This document shows positions 35,340-44,071 of a stretch of 64,000 bases of DNA, piece after piece. The notes under the pieces are model-generated. The model did not search any database, was not told the origin of the DNA, and saw only the letters and a list, made by a program, of their open reading frames with translations. This DNA comes from Acidobacteriota bacterium (GTDB lineage: Bacteria > Acidobacteriota > Thermoanaerobaculia > Gp7-AA8). Made by a program: the position numbers and the translations under genes. Location of the stretch: positions 1 through 64,000 of the forward strand of contig QHVT01000027.1 in assembly GCA_003223645.1 (NCBI GenBank), given 5' to 3'. Each line of letters begins with the position of its first letter. Position 1 is the stretch's first letter.

Positions 35340-36875
35340 TCACGCTTTCGGCAATCGCACCGTGAACACCGCTCCCCGCTCTGCGTTCGTCACCACCACC
35401 GTTCCGCCGTAGGCGTCGACGATCGATGACACGATCGCGAGTCCGAGGCCGGTGTGGCCGGGCTCGTGGCGCGCGGCGTCGGGGCGGTGCGTGAAGAAGC
35501 GGTCGAAGATGCGCGAGAGGTTGGCCTCGGGGATTCCCGGTCCCTGATCGGCGATGCGCGCGGCGACGACGGCGCCTTCGGCGGCAACGCGGACGGAGAC
35601 GGCGCTCCCCGGCGGCGTGAAGCTCGATGCATTGTCGAGGATGTTCTCGAACACCTGAATCAACCGATCCTCGGATGCCCGGACGATCAACGGGCCGTCG
35701 CCGAGCTCGATGTCGAAGCGGATGCGCGTGCCTTCGCGGAGGCGGAAGCCATCGACGATCTTCGACATCAAAGCGCCGAGGTCGAGCGCGCGCGGCTGCT
35801 CGCGCACGAGACTCGCGTCAATGGTCGAGATCTCGCGGATGCCGGACAAGAGGCGCTCCATGCGCGCGACTTCCTGCTCGATCACGTGCTGGAAGCGGCG
35901 GCGGTCGGCGGGATCGCTGACGTCGTGGAGCATCTCCGTCGCGTTGCGGATCGAGGCGAGCGGATTTTTCACTTCGTGCACGACGTCGGCGGTAAAGGTC
36001 TCGACGAACGCGACGTGCGCGTCGAGGCGGCGCATGATGCGCTCCAGCGCGCGCGAGAGCTCGCCGATCTCGTCGAGCCGCTTCGAGCCCATGAAGTGCG
36101 CGCGGATCCGTCCGCGGCGATCGAGCACCGCGCGCGCGTCGACGCGCAGACGCCGGATGGGCCGCACGATGGTGATCGAGAAGAAGATGCTGACGAGGAT
36201 CGCGACGAGGATCGACGCGATGAAGATGCGCATCACGCGGAGGCGAATGACGTAGAAGTCCTGCAGGATCGAGTACGTGCTCTTCGACGCGACGACAGCG
36301 CCGATCGTCCAGCCGCCGACGACGACCGGCACCATGTGATACAGCGTCACGGAGCGCTGCTTGCCGGCGGTGATTTTTTTCTCGAAGGCCTCGCGCCCGC
36401 GCAGCACCGCGCCGATCTCCGGTCCCTCGAGCCGCGTCGCGTTCGCGTAGTAGTCGAACTCCACCTGCTCCGGCGGCATGAGCAGCCGCTTGAGCGGGCG
36501 AATCACGTATGCGCCGACGCGATACAACACGTTCTGCCGGTCCGTGCGCGGCGGCCGCTGCGGCACCGGCGCGATGACGTCGTGCGAGTCGCCGACGACG
36601 CGGCCGCGCGAGTCGATGAGACGCACGCGCATGTCCTCGATCTTCGAGCGATGAATCACGTCCTCGAACGCATCCGGATCGAGCGTCCCCTCGCGCGCGA
36701 TCGCGGCCGCGATCAGACGCGCGCGATGCGTGAGATCACGCGTCTCCGCGGTCTCGAGCCGCTGCTCGTACTGACCGAGGAACAACACGCCGGCGATCGG
36801 AAAAAAGACGAGGATGAGATTGAACGCCAGGAGGCGGAACGTCAGGCGCGTGAAGGGGCGGAGGAGGCGCTTCAT
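35340..36875 (-). CDS. Sensor histidine kinase (ChvG-like)
   Basis: The protein has 511 residues. An N-terminal membrane segment near residue 20, a periplasmic sensor part and a second membrane segment at about residues 220-240 (IFIASILVAILVSIFF) are followed by HAMP, then the H-box DVVHEVKNPLASIRN, N-box QVFENILDNASSF, G1 DQGPGIP and G2 GHTGLGLAIVSSI. It phosphorylates the response regulator of 36979-37686 and is organised as in ChvG/CreC-like systems. It is separated from that gene by the AAGGCAG inverted repeat at 36885-36980. The signal is unknown. Confidence 0.9.
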   Translation of the reverse strand: MKRLLRPFTRLTFRLLAFNLILVFFPIAGVLFLGQYEQRLETAETRDLTHRARLIAAAIAREGTLDPDAFEDVIHRSKIEDMRVRLIDSRGRVVGDSHDVIAPVPQRPPRTDRQNVLYRVGAYVIRPLKRLLMPPEQVEFDYYANATRLEGPEIGAVLRGREAFEKKITAGKQRSVTLYHMVPVVVGGWTIGAVVASKSTYSILQDFYVIRLRVMRIFIASILVAILVSIFFSITIVRPIRRLRVDARAVLDRRGRIRAHFMGSKRLDEIGELSRALERIMRRLDAHVAFVETFTADVVHEVKNPLASIRNATEMLHDVSDPADRRRFQHVIEQEVARMERLLSGIREISTIDASLVREQPRALDLGALMSKIVDGFRLREGTRIRFDIELGDGPLIVRASEDRLIQVFENILDNASSFTPPGSAVSVRVAAEGAVVAARIADQGPGIPEANLSRIFDRFFTHRPDAARHEPGHTGLGLAIVSSIVDAYGGTVVVTNAERGAVFTVRLPKA

Positions 36876-36884
36876 CCTGCGGAT

Positions 36885-36980
36885 GAAGGCAGAAGGCAGA
36901 AGGCAGAAAGCAGAAGTAAGAACTGCAAGACGCCACGTTCACTTCTTACTTCTGCTTTCTGCCTTCTGCCTTCTGCCTTC
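36885..36980. repeat. Inverted repeat of GAAGGCA units between kinase and regulator genes
   Basis: Four copies of GAAGGCA/GAAAGCA on the left are complementary to TTCTGCTTTCTGCCTTC on the right. The right arm ends at the stop codon of the regulator. Confidence 0.85.
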
Positions 36981-37686
36981 ATTCTTTCCACCGGTACCCC
37001 AACCCATACACAGTCTCAATCCGCTCGAACGTCGCATCCGCCTCTTCGAACTTTCGCCGTACGCGTTTGATGTGACTGTCGATCGTCCGATCGCTCACGT
37101 ACACGTCGTGCGGGTATCCCTCCTGATGCAATTGCTTGCGCGTTTTCACGTGGCCGGGGTAGCGCACGAGCGCGTGCAACATCATGAATTCGGTGACGGT
37201 GAGATTGAGGTTCGCGCCTTTCCAGCGGACGGTGTAGCGCTGGAGGTCGAGCTCGAGGTCGCCGTGGCGGACGGGCACGTCGCCGGTGGGGCGCGACGTA
37301 CTTTGGTCGATGGCCGAGCGGCGGAAGAGGACTTTCACGCGCGCGAGGAGCTCGCGCATCGAGAAGGGCTTGCAGAGGTAATCGTCGGCACCGATCTCGA
37401 GGCCGAGGACGCGGTCGAGCTCTTCGTCGCGCGACGTGAGAAAGATGATGGGAAGCGTCTCGGAGACACCGCGAACCTTGCGGCACAACTCGAGGCCGTC
37501 CATCTCCGGCATCACGATGTCGAGGATCACGAGGCCGGGAAGCTTCTGCTGAAACGCGCGCCACGCCTCGAGTCCCGTCGCGTACAGCTCGACGGGAAAT
37601 CCCTCGCGGCGCAGCGCGAAGGCAACGGTCTCGCGGATGTTCTCTTCATCGTCGACGACGGCGACGACGCTATTGGCCGGGCGCAT
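36979..37686 (-). CDS. OmpR-family response regulator
   Basis: The protein has 235 residues. The receiver domain has acidic residues in VVDDEENIRET, phosphorylated Asp in VILDIVMPEMDGLEL and Lys in DDYLCKPFSM. The winged-helix domain follows (VRWKGANLNLTVTEFMMLHALV, DVYVSDRTIDSHIKRVRRKFEE). It acts with the kinase encoded just downstream. Targets cannot be predicted. Confidence 0.93.
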   Translation of the reverse strand: MRPANSVVAVVDDEENIRETVAFALRREGFPVELYATGLEAWRAFQQKLPGLVILDIVMPEMDGLELCRKVRGVSETLPIIFLTSRDEELDRVLGLEIGADDYLCKPFSMRELLARVKVLFRRSAIDQSTSRPTGDVPVRHGDLELDLQRYTVRWKGANLNLTVTEFMMLHALVRYPGHVKTRKQLHQEGYPHDVYVSDRTIDSHIKRVRRKFEEADATFERIETVYGLGYRWKE

Positions 37687-37701
37687 TCGAGGATTCTAGT
37701 C

Positions 37702-37777
37702 GGTTGCGCGGTTACGCGGTCGCGTAGTCAGGCGGCAGAAGCAGAACACCGCCGAGCGACCGCGTGACTGCGCAACC
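37702..37777. repeat. Inverted repeat GGTTGCGCGG/CCGCGTGAC..GCGCAACC
   Basis: Left arm 37702-37723 and right arm 37756-37777. The right arm ends at the stop codon of the DUF255 gene. One arm of the same sequence (GCGGTTGCGCGGTCGC) lies inside the cytochrome gene at about 46311-46335. Confidence 0.75.
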
Positions 37778-39459
37778 TATCGACGATGGCAATCGCCACC
37801 GACGCATTCGTACGTGATCGGGTTGTTCTGCGGATCGACGGTGAGGTTCGCGGTGAAGGGCAGCGCCCTGAGAATGCGGTCGCGATTGATGCCCTTCGAC
37901 GGCACGAACACGACGAAGCGCTTCGGGTCGGGATACGCGTGGATCGCGTGCAGCGCGTCGAACGTCGACTGCCGCAGCGCGTTGCCGGTGACGGCGACGA
38001 TCTTGCCGTCGACCGGTTGTCCCGCGAGCAGAGCGAGACGGAAGTGATTGCGCGTCGTGATCGCTTCGTCGTGCCGCACGGTCATTCCCTGCAGCATCAT
38101 CGGCATGCTGGACGCCACGCCTTTGTCCTGCCGCTGCTGGATCGCAATCGCGAGGTCGAGCCACTTCGGATCGTACGAGGCTTCGAACAAATCGAGCAGC
38201 CCCTGCACGAGCATCGCGTAGTCGTCGACCGTCGCGTCGACGCCGGCGCTGTGCAGCAGCGTCTTTTTCTGCGCGTTCCAGAGACTCTTTGTCACGACCG
38301 TCGCGGCGAACAGCGCGGCGTCGACGTACTTTTTCTCATTGAGCACCGCGCCGCCGCGCGCCATCGCGGAGATCATCAGTCCGTTGACGCCGGAGATGAG
38401 GTTCGTCTCGCGGAACGGCTGCGGTCTCTTCTGCCGCACGTCGAGCAACTTCGCGAGCAGCGGCGCGATCGCCGGATCCTTCAACGAGACCGGATCTTCG
38501 ACGTACAGGACGTTGTGCTTTTCGTTTTGCATGCCGTACGCGCGGAACACTTTCAGCGCGCCGTCATTGCCGAGGAGGTGCGTGATCTCGAACTTGTTCC
38601 AGACGTAAAACGCGCCGTTCCAGAACTCCGGACCTTGCGCGGGGACGAGGGAGTGCGCGTCCTGCGATGCATCGAACGCGCGCGGCGACAGATGCAGATC
38701 GCGCTGCGCGGCGTCGAGCGTCTCTCGCGCGAGACGCTCCATCTCCGGGTCCTTCGTCTTCTGCCATTCCTCCAGATACGCGATCGCGAGCAGCGCCTGA
38801 TCGTCGAGCATCTTCTCGAAGTACGGCTGCCGCCACGCCTCATCGCGCGCGGCGCGATGAAAGCCGCCGCCGAGTTGATCGTGCAGCGCGCTGAGCGCGA
38901 GTTTCTTCAGAAAGTCGGTCGTGTACTTCGGCCGCTCCGGCGGCGGAGCCGGATTCGCGCGCGTCTTCATCACGTTCGCGTGCGCCTCCGCGGTCACCGC
39001 GTCGCGCTCGTGCGTCCAGCGATTCGCGTTGATGACCAGCATCTTGCTCAAGTTGCCGGTGACCAGCGGTCCCGAGATCGCGAACGGCTCGAGCGACGGC
39101 GTGAGGATCATCAGCAGCGGCCAGCCGTCCATGCCCTTCGTCGATCGCGCGATCGTCTCGTACGTCTCCGCGATCTCCGGATACTCGAGCCGGTCGAGCA
39201 GCGTCGGGACAAAGTACGCGTTCAGGTTCTCGGCGACTTCCCCGTCGAGGAACGCCGTCCGCTGCATTTGGAAGCATTCGAACGACGACGCATAGCCGAT
39301 CATCAGGAAGATCGGGCGCCCTTCGTTCTTGGAGCGCTCGATCGCGCGCGTCCCCCACCCTTCCCACTTCACCGGCGCGCCGGCGGCGTCGGCGACAAAG
39401 CGCGACTGCGCGTGGAGGGCGAACGTCAGGAGAAGAATCGGGAGAACACGACGGAGCAT
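37777..39459 (-). CDS. DUF255/YyaL-like thioredoxin-fold protein
   Basis: The protein has 560 residues from ATG 39459, with signal peptide MLRRVLPILLLTFALHAQS. The N-terminal domain is thioredoxin-like and the following (alpha/alpha) part is like YyaL/spermatogenesis-associated protein 20. The usual GYSxCHWCHVM motif is here GYASSFECFQM: the first Cys is replaced by Ser and only the second remains. So dithiol exchange cannot occur. Later motifs DQLGGGFHR, PYFEKMLDDQALLA and VDDYAMLVQGLLDLFEA are kept. The function of the family is unclear; an exported version is uncommon. Confidence 0.8.
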   Translation of the reverse strand: MLRRVLPILLLTFALHAQSRFVADAAGAPVKWEGWGTRAIERSKNEGRPIFLMIGYASSFECFQMQRTAFLDGEVAENLNAYFVPTLLDRLEYPEIAETYETIARSTKGMDGWPLLMILTPSLEPFAISGPLVTGNLSKMLVINANRWTHERDAVTAEAHANVMKTRANPAPPPERPKYTTDFLKKLALSALHDQLGGGFHRAARDEAWRQPYFEKMLDDQALLAIAYLEEWQKTKDPEMERLARETLDAAQRDLHLSPRAFDASQDAHSLVPAQGPEFWNGAFYVWNKFEITHLLGNDGALKVFRAYGMQNEKHNVLYVEDPVSLKDPAIAPLLAKLLDVRQKRPQPFRETNLISGVNGLMISAMARGGAVLNEKKYVDAALFAATVVTKSLWNAQKKTLLHSAGVDATVDDYAMLVQGLLDLFEASYDPKWLDLAIAIQQRQDKGVASSMPMMLQGMTVRHDEAITTRNHFRLALLAGQPVDGKIVAVTGNALRQSTFDALHAIHAYPDPKRFVVFVPSKGINRDRILRALPFTANLTVDPQNNPITYECVGGDCHRR

Positions 39460-39508
39460 TCGCGATGCGGAAACACATCGCCGCTCACGGCACTTCCAGC
39501 TCCGGGTT

Positions 39509-40789
39509 TTACCTGATGTGAAGATTGATCGAAAATTCGTTGCCTGTCGTCTTCCAGGTGCCGACGAGATTGTCCTGGCTCGATGCGTCGGTGCTGCGGT
39601 CGTCGAAGCGCACATAGACGTCGGCGATGTCGATCGACCAGCCGCCATTTGACGGACCGAAACCGATGCCGGCAGTCAGCGCCTGCCGGTTCGCATCCGC
39701 GAGAATCGGTCCGACGTTCACGTTGGGCTGTGGCGTCTGATCGCGGTAATAGCCAACGCGGCAGACGATGGGACCGCACAGCGTCTCGACGCCCACGCGA
39801 TACGCCCACGTGTCTTTCCAGTGATTGACTCGAGTGAAATTGAAATTCGCATTGGCGGGCACTGTGACATCGAGTTCCTGAAACGAGGACCAGTCGGTAC
39901 GATCGGCCTCGAAGGCGATGGTGAACCGGCCGCTCGGCTTGTACGCAAGCCCGACGTTGAGCGACGACGGCAGTTGGATCGGAACGTTGGCATCGAGGGG
40001 CGTGGTCGGAAGACTCGCACGCACGTTCGTATCGACCGTGGGGATGCCGGTGAGAATTTGTGTGAACGTCAGCATGGTGTCGTGATCTACATCGATCGAG
40101 CTGCGATAGGAAACGCCGAAGCGCCAGCGATCGTCCTGATCTTTCCACAGCAGGCCGGCGTTCCAGCCCCACGCGCTGCTGTCGGCGAGATCGCCCTTCA
40201 ATTTCGCGACGGCGATGTCGCGCTGCAGGATCACGCCAGGCGCAACCGGGATCGACGTCCCCCGAACTTGTTCGAGTTGCACCTTGGAGTGCACCCAATC
40301 CGCGCCAGCGCCGATCGAGAGATTCTTCGTAATCGAGAATGCAATCACCGGACTGATGTCGAGCGAGCGAATGGTTGCCAGATATGCCGCGTGTCGGCCG
40401 CTGAACGTGGACGGATTCTCCCAGCGCATCGGCAGACCGAACGATCCAAATGCGCCGAGGCCGACATGAAGACCGTGTAGCGTCCCGCCCCAATAGAGCT
40501 CCGGAACGAGGACGTCGCTTTTTTGCTGTTGTTCGGTCACTCCCGCGGAACTAGTGAACTCACCCTCGATGTTCCGCGCGACGACACCACCGCCCACGAA
40601 ATCGCTTTTATCGAAAAACGCGAGCCCGGCCGGGTTGAAGTAGATGGCCGACGCATCGTCGGCGACTGCTGTGAACGCGAGTCCCATTCCCATGGCTCGC
40701 GCGCCGTGCGCGGTGATACGGAATCCCGAGGCAAACGCGGCCGATGTGGTGATTACGAGAACGGCGAATCCGAACAGCCTGCATCTCAT
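39509..40789 (-). CDS. FadL/TodX-like outer-membrane transport protein
   Basis: The protein has 426 residues, with signal peptide MRCRLFGFAVLVITTSAAFA. It opens SGFRITAHGARAMGMGLAFTAVADDASAIYFNPAGLA, the FadL hatch region. The rest alternates short beta strands, ending in the aromatic-terminated barrel. It would import hydrophobic compounds such as fatty acids or aromatics. The Shine-Dalgarno AGGAGG is within a perfect 9 bp hairpin (40798-40823), so translation may be controlled. Confidence 0.88.
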   Translation of the reverse strand: MRCRLFGFAVLVITTSAAFASGFRITAHGARAMGMGLAFTAVADDASAIYFNPAGLAFFDKSDFVGGGVVARNIEGEFTSSAGVTEQQQKSDVLVPELYWGGTLHGLHVGLGAFGSFGLPMRWENPSTFSGRHAAYLATIRSLDISPVIAFSITKNLSIGAGADWVHSKVQLEQVRGTSIPVAPGVILQRDIAVAKLKGDLADSSAWGWNAGLLWKDQDDRWRFGVSYRSSIDVDHDTMLTFTQILTGIPTVDTNVRASLPTTPLDANVPIQLPSSLNVGLAYKPSGRFTIAFEADRTDWSSFQELDVTVPANANFNFTRVNHWKDTWAYRVGVETLCGPIVCRVGYYRDQTPQPNVNVGPILADANRQALTAGIGFGPSNGGWSIDIADVYVRFDDRSTDASSQDNLVGTWKTTGNEFSINLHIR

Positions 40790-40797
40790 GACGGTTC

Positions 40798-40823
40798 CTC
40801 CTAAAGGGTTTCCACTTTAGGAG
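40798..40823 (-). promoter_or_regulatory. Hairpin sequestering the FadL-gene ribosome binding site
   Basis: In the mRNA, CTCCTAAAG and CTTTAGGAG form a perfect 9 bp stem with an 8 nt loop. The second arm contains AGGAG of the AGGAGG Shine-Dalgarno that lies 7 nt before the ATG. It could act as an RNA thermometer or as a target for a regulator. Confidence 0.5.
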
Positions 40824-40879
40824 TGACACCTCGCGTGTATTCCCTACCTTCGGATCACCTTTTGCACGATGTGCAAATC

Positions 40880-41680
40880 ATGAACAAGCGCATTTCAATT
40901 CTCGCGGTTGCGCTCGTCACCACGCTCGCACTGAGTTGCGGGGGCGGCGGCGGCGCCGGCAACTTCAATCTCATTTCCGTCCAAGAAGAGTGGCAGCTCG
41001 GCGACCAGCTGTCGCAGGACGTCGCGCGGCAGGTGCATCTCAACACCGACGCCGAGATCAATGACTACATCACCCAGATGGGTCAGAAGATCGTGTCGGG
41101 CACCGACGCGCCGTTCAATCAGCTGCCGTGGCACTTCCACGTCGTGGACGATCCGGCAATCAATGCCTTCGCGATTCCCGGCGGCCACGTTTACGTGAAC
41201 ACCGGTCTCATCGCCGCGGCCGAGAACGCGTCGGAGCTCGCGGGCGTGATGGCGCACGAGATCAGTCACGTAACGGCGCGCCACACGACGGAGGCGATCT
41301 CCCGCCAATACGGGCTCAGCGTTCTGGCGGGTCTCGTCCTCGGGCAAAACCCAAGCGCGCTCACCGAGATCGCCGCACAGATCGTCGCCGGCGGCGCGAC
41401 GGCGCGCTTCAGCCGCGACGACGAGCGCGAGGCCGACAAGCTCGGCATCCAGGCGATGTACCACGCGGGCTACGACCCGCGCGGCATGGCCGCGATGTTC
41501 CGCGTTCTGCAGGCGCACGCGCAAAGCAACCCCGGCTCGGTCGCGCAGTTCTTCTCGACGCACCCGACGACCGATGATCGCATTCGCGATGCGGACAGCC
41601 GCGCGGCAAGCCTTGCGAGCACGGCGGGGTTGATCACGGACGAGCCGCGGTTTCAGGCGATCAAGGGACGCCTTGCCTAG
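40880..41680 (+). CDS. M48-family metalloprotease lipoprotein
   Basis: The protein has 266 residues from ATG 40880. MNKRISILAVALVTTLALSC is a lipoprotein signal, followed by a Gly-rich linker. The zinc motif is HEISH (VMAHEISHVTARH), with the third ligand in READKLG. The family includes BepA and LoiP, periplasmic proteases for outer-membrane protein quality control. The length is right for the single-domain group. Confidence 0.92.
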   Translation: MNKRISILAVALVTTLALSCGGGGGAGNFNLISVQEEWQLGDQLSQDVARQVHLNTDAEINDYITQMGQKIVSGTDAPFNQLPWHFHVVDDPAINAFAIPGGHVYVNTGLIAAAENASELAGVMAHEISHVTARHTTEAISRQYGLSVLAGLVLGQNPSALTEIAAQIVAGGATARFSRDDEREADKLGIQAMYHAGYDPRGMAAMFRVLQAHAQSNPGSVAQFFSTHPTTDDRIRDADSRAASLASTAGLITDEPRFQAIKGRLA

Positions 41681-41757
41681 GCTCAGAGGCTCAGAGGCTC
41701 ATCGGCTCATAGCGAGCTCCATGAGCCTTTGAGCCCATGCGCCTATGAACCTTGCAT
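41680..41757. repeat. Inverted repeat of GAGGCTCA units
   Basis: Left GGCTCAGAGGCTCAGAGGCT units pair with TGAGCCTTTGAGCCCATG and CATGAGCC on the right. It ends at the stop codon of the convergent antiporter gene. Confidence 0.75.
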
Positions 41758-42956
41758 CATGAGCCTGCATCATCCGCGGGGGCGTCCATCACGATGTCCG
41801 CCGAGCCGCTCTCGAGCTCACCCGGCGTCTCTTGCGCGAGGAGGCGCCGGAGGAGCGGCGGCGCGACGAAGGTCGTGATCATGATCATCACCGTGACGGC
41901 GCTGTAGAGCTCCGCGCTGAGGAGTCTCGTCGAGAGGCCGATCTGCGCGAAGATCAATCCGACTTCTCCGCGCGGGATCATTCCGGCGCCGACGACGAGC
42001 CGGTTCATTCCTTTTCTCCAGACCACGAATCCCGCGAGGACTTTGCCGACGATGCCGATCGCGGCGAGCGCGAAGCCCATCCAGTTGATGGTGCGGAAGT
42101 CGATGGCCGCGCCGACGGCGACGAAGAAGATCGGGACGAAGAACTGCGAGACGTCATGCACTTCGCGGCAGATGTCTTTGCCGCGATGCGTTCGCGCGAG
42201 GACGAGTCCCGCGGCGAAGGAGCCGATGATGATCGCGGAGCCGACGCGCTGCGCGACGTATGCGAGCGCCAGCGCGAAGACGATCGACGCGAATAAAAGT
42301 CCGCGCGCGACTTTGATGCGGTCGATCGCGCGAATGAGCATCGGCGCGAGCTGCGATCCGATGACGATCGCGAGCAGCACGAAGCCGAAGGCGATCAGCA
42401 CGATCCTGCCGATCCCGAGCACCGTCAGCGCTCCCCCCTCGGCGAGCGTGCCGACGATGGTCAGCAGCACGAGGCCGATGATGTCGTCGACGACGGCGGC
42501 GCCGAGGATGATCTGCGAGGCGTCGTCTTTCAGGTGACCGAGGTCGGAGAGGACGCGCGCGGTGATGCCGACGGACGTCGCGGTGAGCGACGCGCCGAGA
42601 AAAAGCGAGACCATCCGGCTCATGCCAAGGAGCTCGCCGAAGGCGAAGCCGCCGGCGAGTGGAAGCGCGACGCCGATGACAGCGACGGCAGTCGCCGATC
42701 CGCCGACCTGCATCAGTTTCTTGAGATCGGTCTCGAGTCCGATGACGAAGAGCAGCAGGATGACGCCGAGCTCGGAGAGGAGATGAATCGTAACGTCGTG
42801 CGGATCGACGAGGCGCAGACCGGAGACGCCGATCGCGACGCCGCCGATCAACTCGCCGAGAACGGCAGGCTGTCCGAGCCGCTCCGCGATCTCACCGAAG
42901 ACTTTCGCGGCGATGAAGATCGCGATGAGCGCGATGAGGAACGACGCGGTGGACAT
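41757..42956 (-). CDS. CPA2-type cation/proton antiporter
   Basis: The protein has 399 residues from ATG 42956, with 12 to 13 membrane segments. Na+/H+ exchanger marks are RLGQPAVLGELIGGVAIG, ASLTATSVGITARVL and the paired aspartates in GAAVVDDIIGLVLL. It belongs to the KefB/NapA-like group without a C-terminal TrkA-N domain. It exchanges Na+ or K+ for protons. An upstream extension in this frame crosses the CTGCCCTCAGCGG palindrome and was not used. Confidence 0.92.
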   Translation of the reverse strand: MSTASFLIALIAIFIAAKVFGEIAERLGQPAVLGELIGGVAIGVSGLRLVDPHDVTIHLLSELGVILLLFVIGLETDLKKLMQVGGSATAVAVIGVALPLAGGFAFGELLGMSRMVSLFLGASLTATSVGITARVLSDLGHLKDDASQIILGAAVVDDIIGLVLLTIVGTLAEGGALTVLGIGRIVLIAFGFVLLAIVIGSQLAPMLIRAIDRIKVARGLLFASIVFALALAYVAQRVGSAIIIGSFAAGLVLARTHRGKDICREVHDVSQFFVPIFFVAVGAAIDFRTINWMGFALAAIGIVGKVLAGFVVWRKGMNRLVVGAGMIPRGEVGLIFAQIGLSTRLLSAELYSAVTVMIMITTFVAPPLLRRLLAQETPGELESGSADIVMDAPADDAGS

Positions 42957-42971
42957 TGTTGCGCATTCTAT

Positions 42972-43065
42972 GTGGCGACCGCTGCCCTCAGCGGTCGCGC
43001 GGCGCAAAGCGCCGTTTGGCGCCGCCATCGGCGGCGCCGTGACCGCTGAGGGCAGCGGTCACCAC
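42972..43065. repeat. CTGCCCTCAGCGG palindromic element
   Basis: Arms GTGGCGACCGCTGCCCTCAG (42972 onward) and CTGAGGGCAGCGGTCACCAC (ending 43065) enclose a centre GGCGCAAAGCGCCG and GGCGCCGCC. The same unit is inside the coding sequence at 7191-7240. Confidence 0.85.
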
Positions 43066-43084
43066 AACAAGAGAGGTGGAGCGA

Positions 43085-43714
43085 TCATGAAGGCCGCGGC
43101 GGGTAGACGCCCTGGATCGCGATGGAGTACTGCATCGCGAGCAGCGGCTTTGCTGCTCCGTCGTACGCGCGTGCGCCGGAGGCGTGACCACGATCGTCGG
43201 GGTTCGCGGGATGAAATGCGAACGCGCCTCGCAGATCGGGAAGCGCGAAGGTCTGTCTTCCGTCGCCGCCGAACGCGGTGCCCAACAGCGAGAACAACGC
43301 CGTGTTGCGGTTGATCGACATGAGCTGGCCGAAGCAGGGAATCCAGTCGCGCGGCGATTTCTCGTTCGCCCAGAGGCGCACCTCGCCGATGATCGGCATG
43401 TCATCGGGGTAATCGCGCGAGTTCGTGAGGGCGATGACGTAGTGGATCGGAATGCGCGCGTGCTGGCGCGACCGGCCGCCGTCGAATTCGATCGATCCGA
43501 CGGCACCGAGGTGCGTCCCGCTCGCGCGGTGTGCCGGCGCGTTGCCGCGCAGGTCAGGAATCGCGAACGTCGTCTTTCCGTCGCCGCCGAACTTCGCTCC
43601 AACCTTCTGAAACAGGTCGGGATATTTTTTCGGATCGAGCATGCGGCCGTCGCAGAAGGCCCACCCATCCGGCTCGTAGCTGCTCCCGAGTAAACGAATC
43701 TCTCCGACGTACAT
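43085..43714 (-). CDS. Double tail-collar-domain protein (MdpB-like)
   Basis: The protein has 209 residues with two collar modules (about 1-105 and 106-209). Each has the string GWxxCDGxxL, ALFxxLG, FGGDGxxTFALPDLRG. The second module has a Cys in WIPCFGQLM. Such modules occur in phage tail-fibre collars and in proteins like MdpB/MdpA found in many bacteria. The role is not established. It is the last of four linked minus-strand collar genes. Confidence 0.88.
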   Translation of the reverse strand: MYVGEIRLLGSSYEPDGWAFCDGRMLDPKKYPDLFQKVGAKFGGDGKTTFAIPDLRGNAPAHRASGTHLGAVGSIEFDGGRSRQHARIPIHYVIALTNSRDYPDDMPIIGEVRLWANEKSPRDWIPCFGQLMSINRNTALFSLLGTAFGGDGRQTFALPDLRGAFAFHPANPDDRGHASGARAYDGAAKPLLAMQYSIAIQGVYPPRPS

Positions 43715-43725
43715 GGCCGGTTCTC

Positions 43726-44055
43726 CTAATCGCTCATCGGATAGAGGCCGTCGACGCAGATGGCGTAGACGAGCGCAATCGTCGGCTGTGTTTCTTTCGC
43801 GTCCGCGCCGTCCGGCAGCGACGGATAGTTCGCGCCGCGCTCGATCTCGTAGTCCGTGCCGATCGGCAGTTTTCCTCGGAGGTCGGGAAGTGCGAAGTTT
43901 TTCTGCCCGTCTCCGCCGAACGTGGTGCCGAGGAGAGAGAAGAGCGCAAATTGGTCCTGAACGAGCGGCAGCAGTTGTCCGTCACATGGTGACCAGCCGT
44001 TGGGCAGCGAATCGAACGGAAAGATGCGGATCTCGCCGAGAGTGTTGTTCGTCAT
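43726..44055 (-). CDS. Single tail-collar-domain protein
   Basis: The protein has 109 residues and one module: NGWSPCDGQLLPL, FALFSLLGTTFGGDG, FALPDLRGKLPIG. It is 11 bp upstream of the double-module gene at 43085-43714. The alternation of single and double modules may reflect repeated duplication. Confidence 0.85.
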   Translation of the reverse strand: MTNNTLGEIRIFPFDSLPNGWSPCDGQLLPLVQDQFALFSLLGTTFGGDGQKNFALPDLRGKLPIGTDYEIERGANYPSLPDGADAKETQPTIALVYAICVDGLYPMSD

Positions 44056-44071
44056 CGTTCAAGATCCTCCA

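Noticed and set aside
35454..37070. 538-residue plus-strand open frame
   Set aside because: It is antisense to the histidine kinase gene; the composition is dominated by Arg/Asp/Glu as expected for a shadow frame in GC-rich DNA.
37786..39516. 576-residue plus-strand open frame
   Set aside because: It mirrors the DUF255 gene and shows no domain.
42972..43065. Rho-independent terminator
   Set aside because: The palindrome has no T-run and the same sequence occurs inside a coding region.
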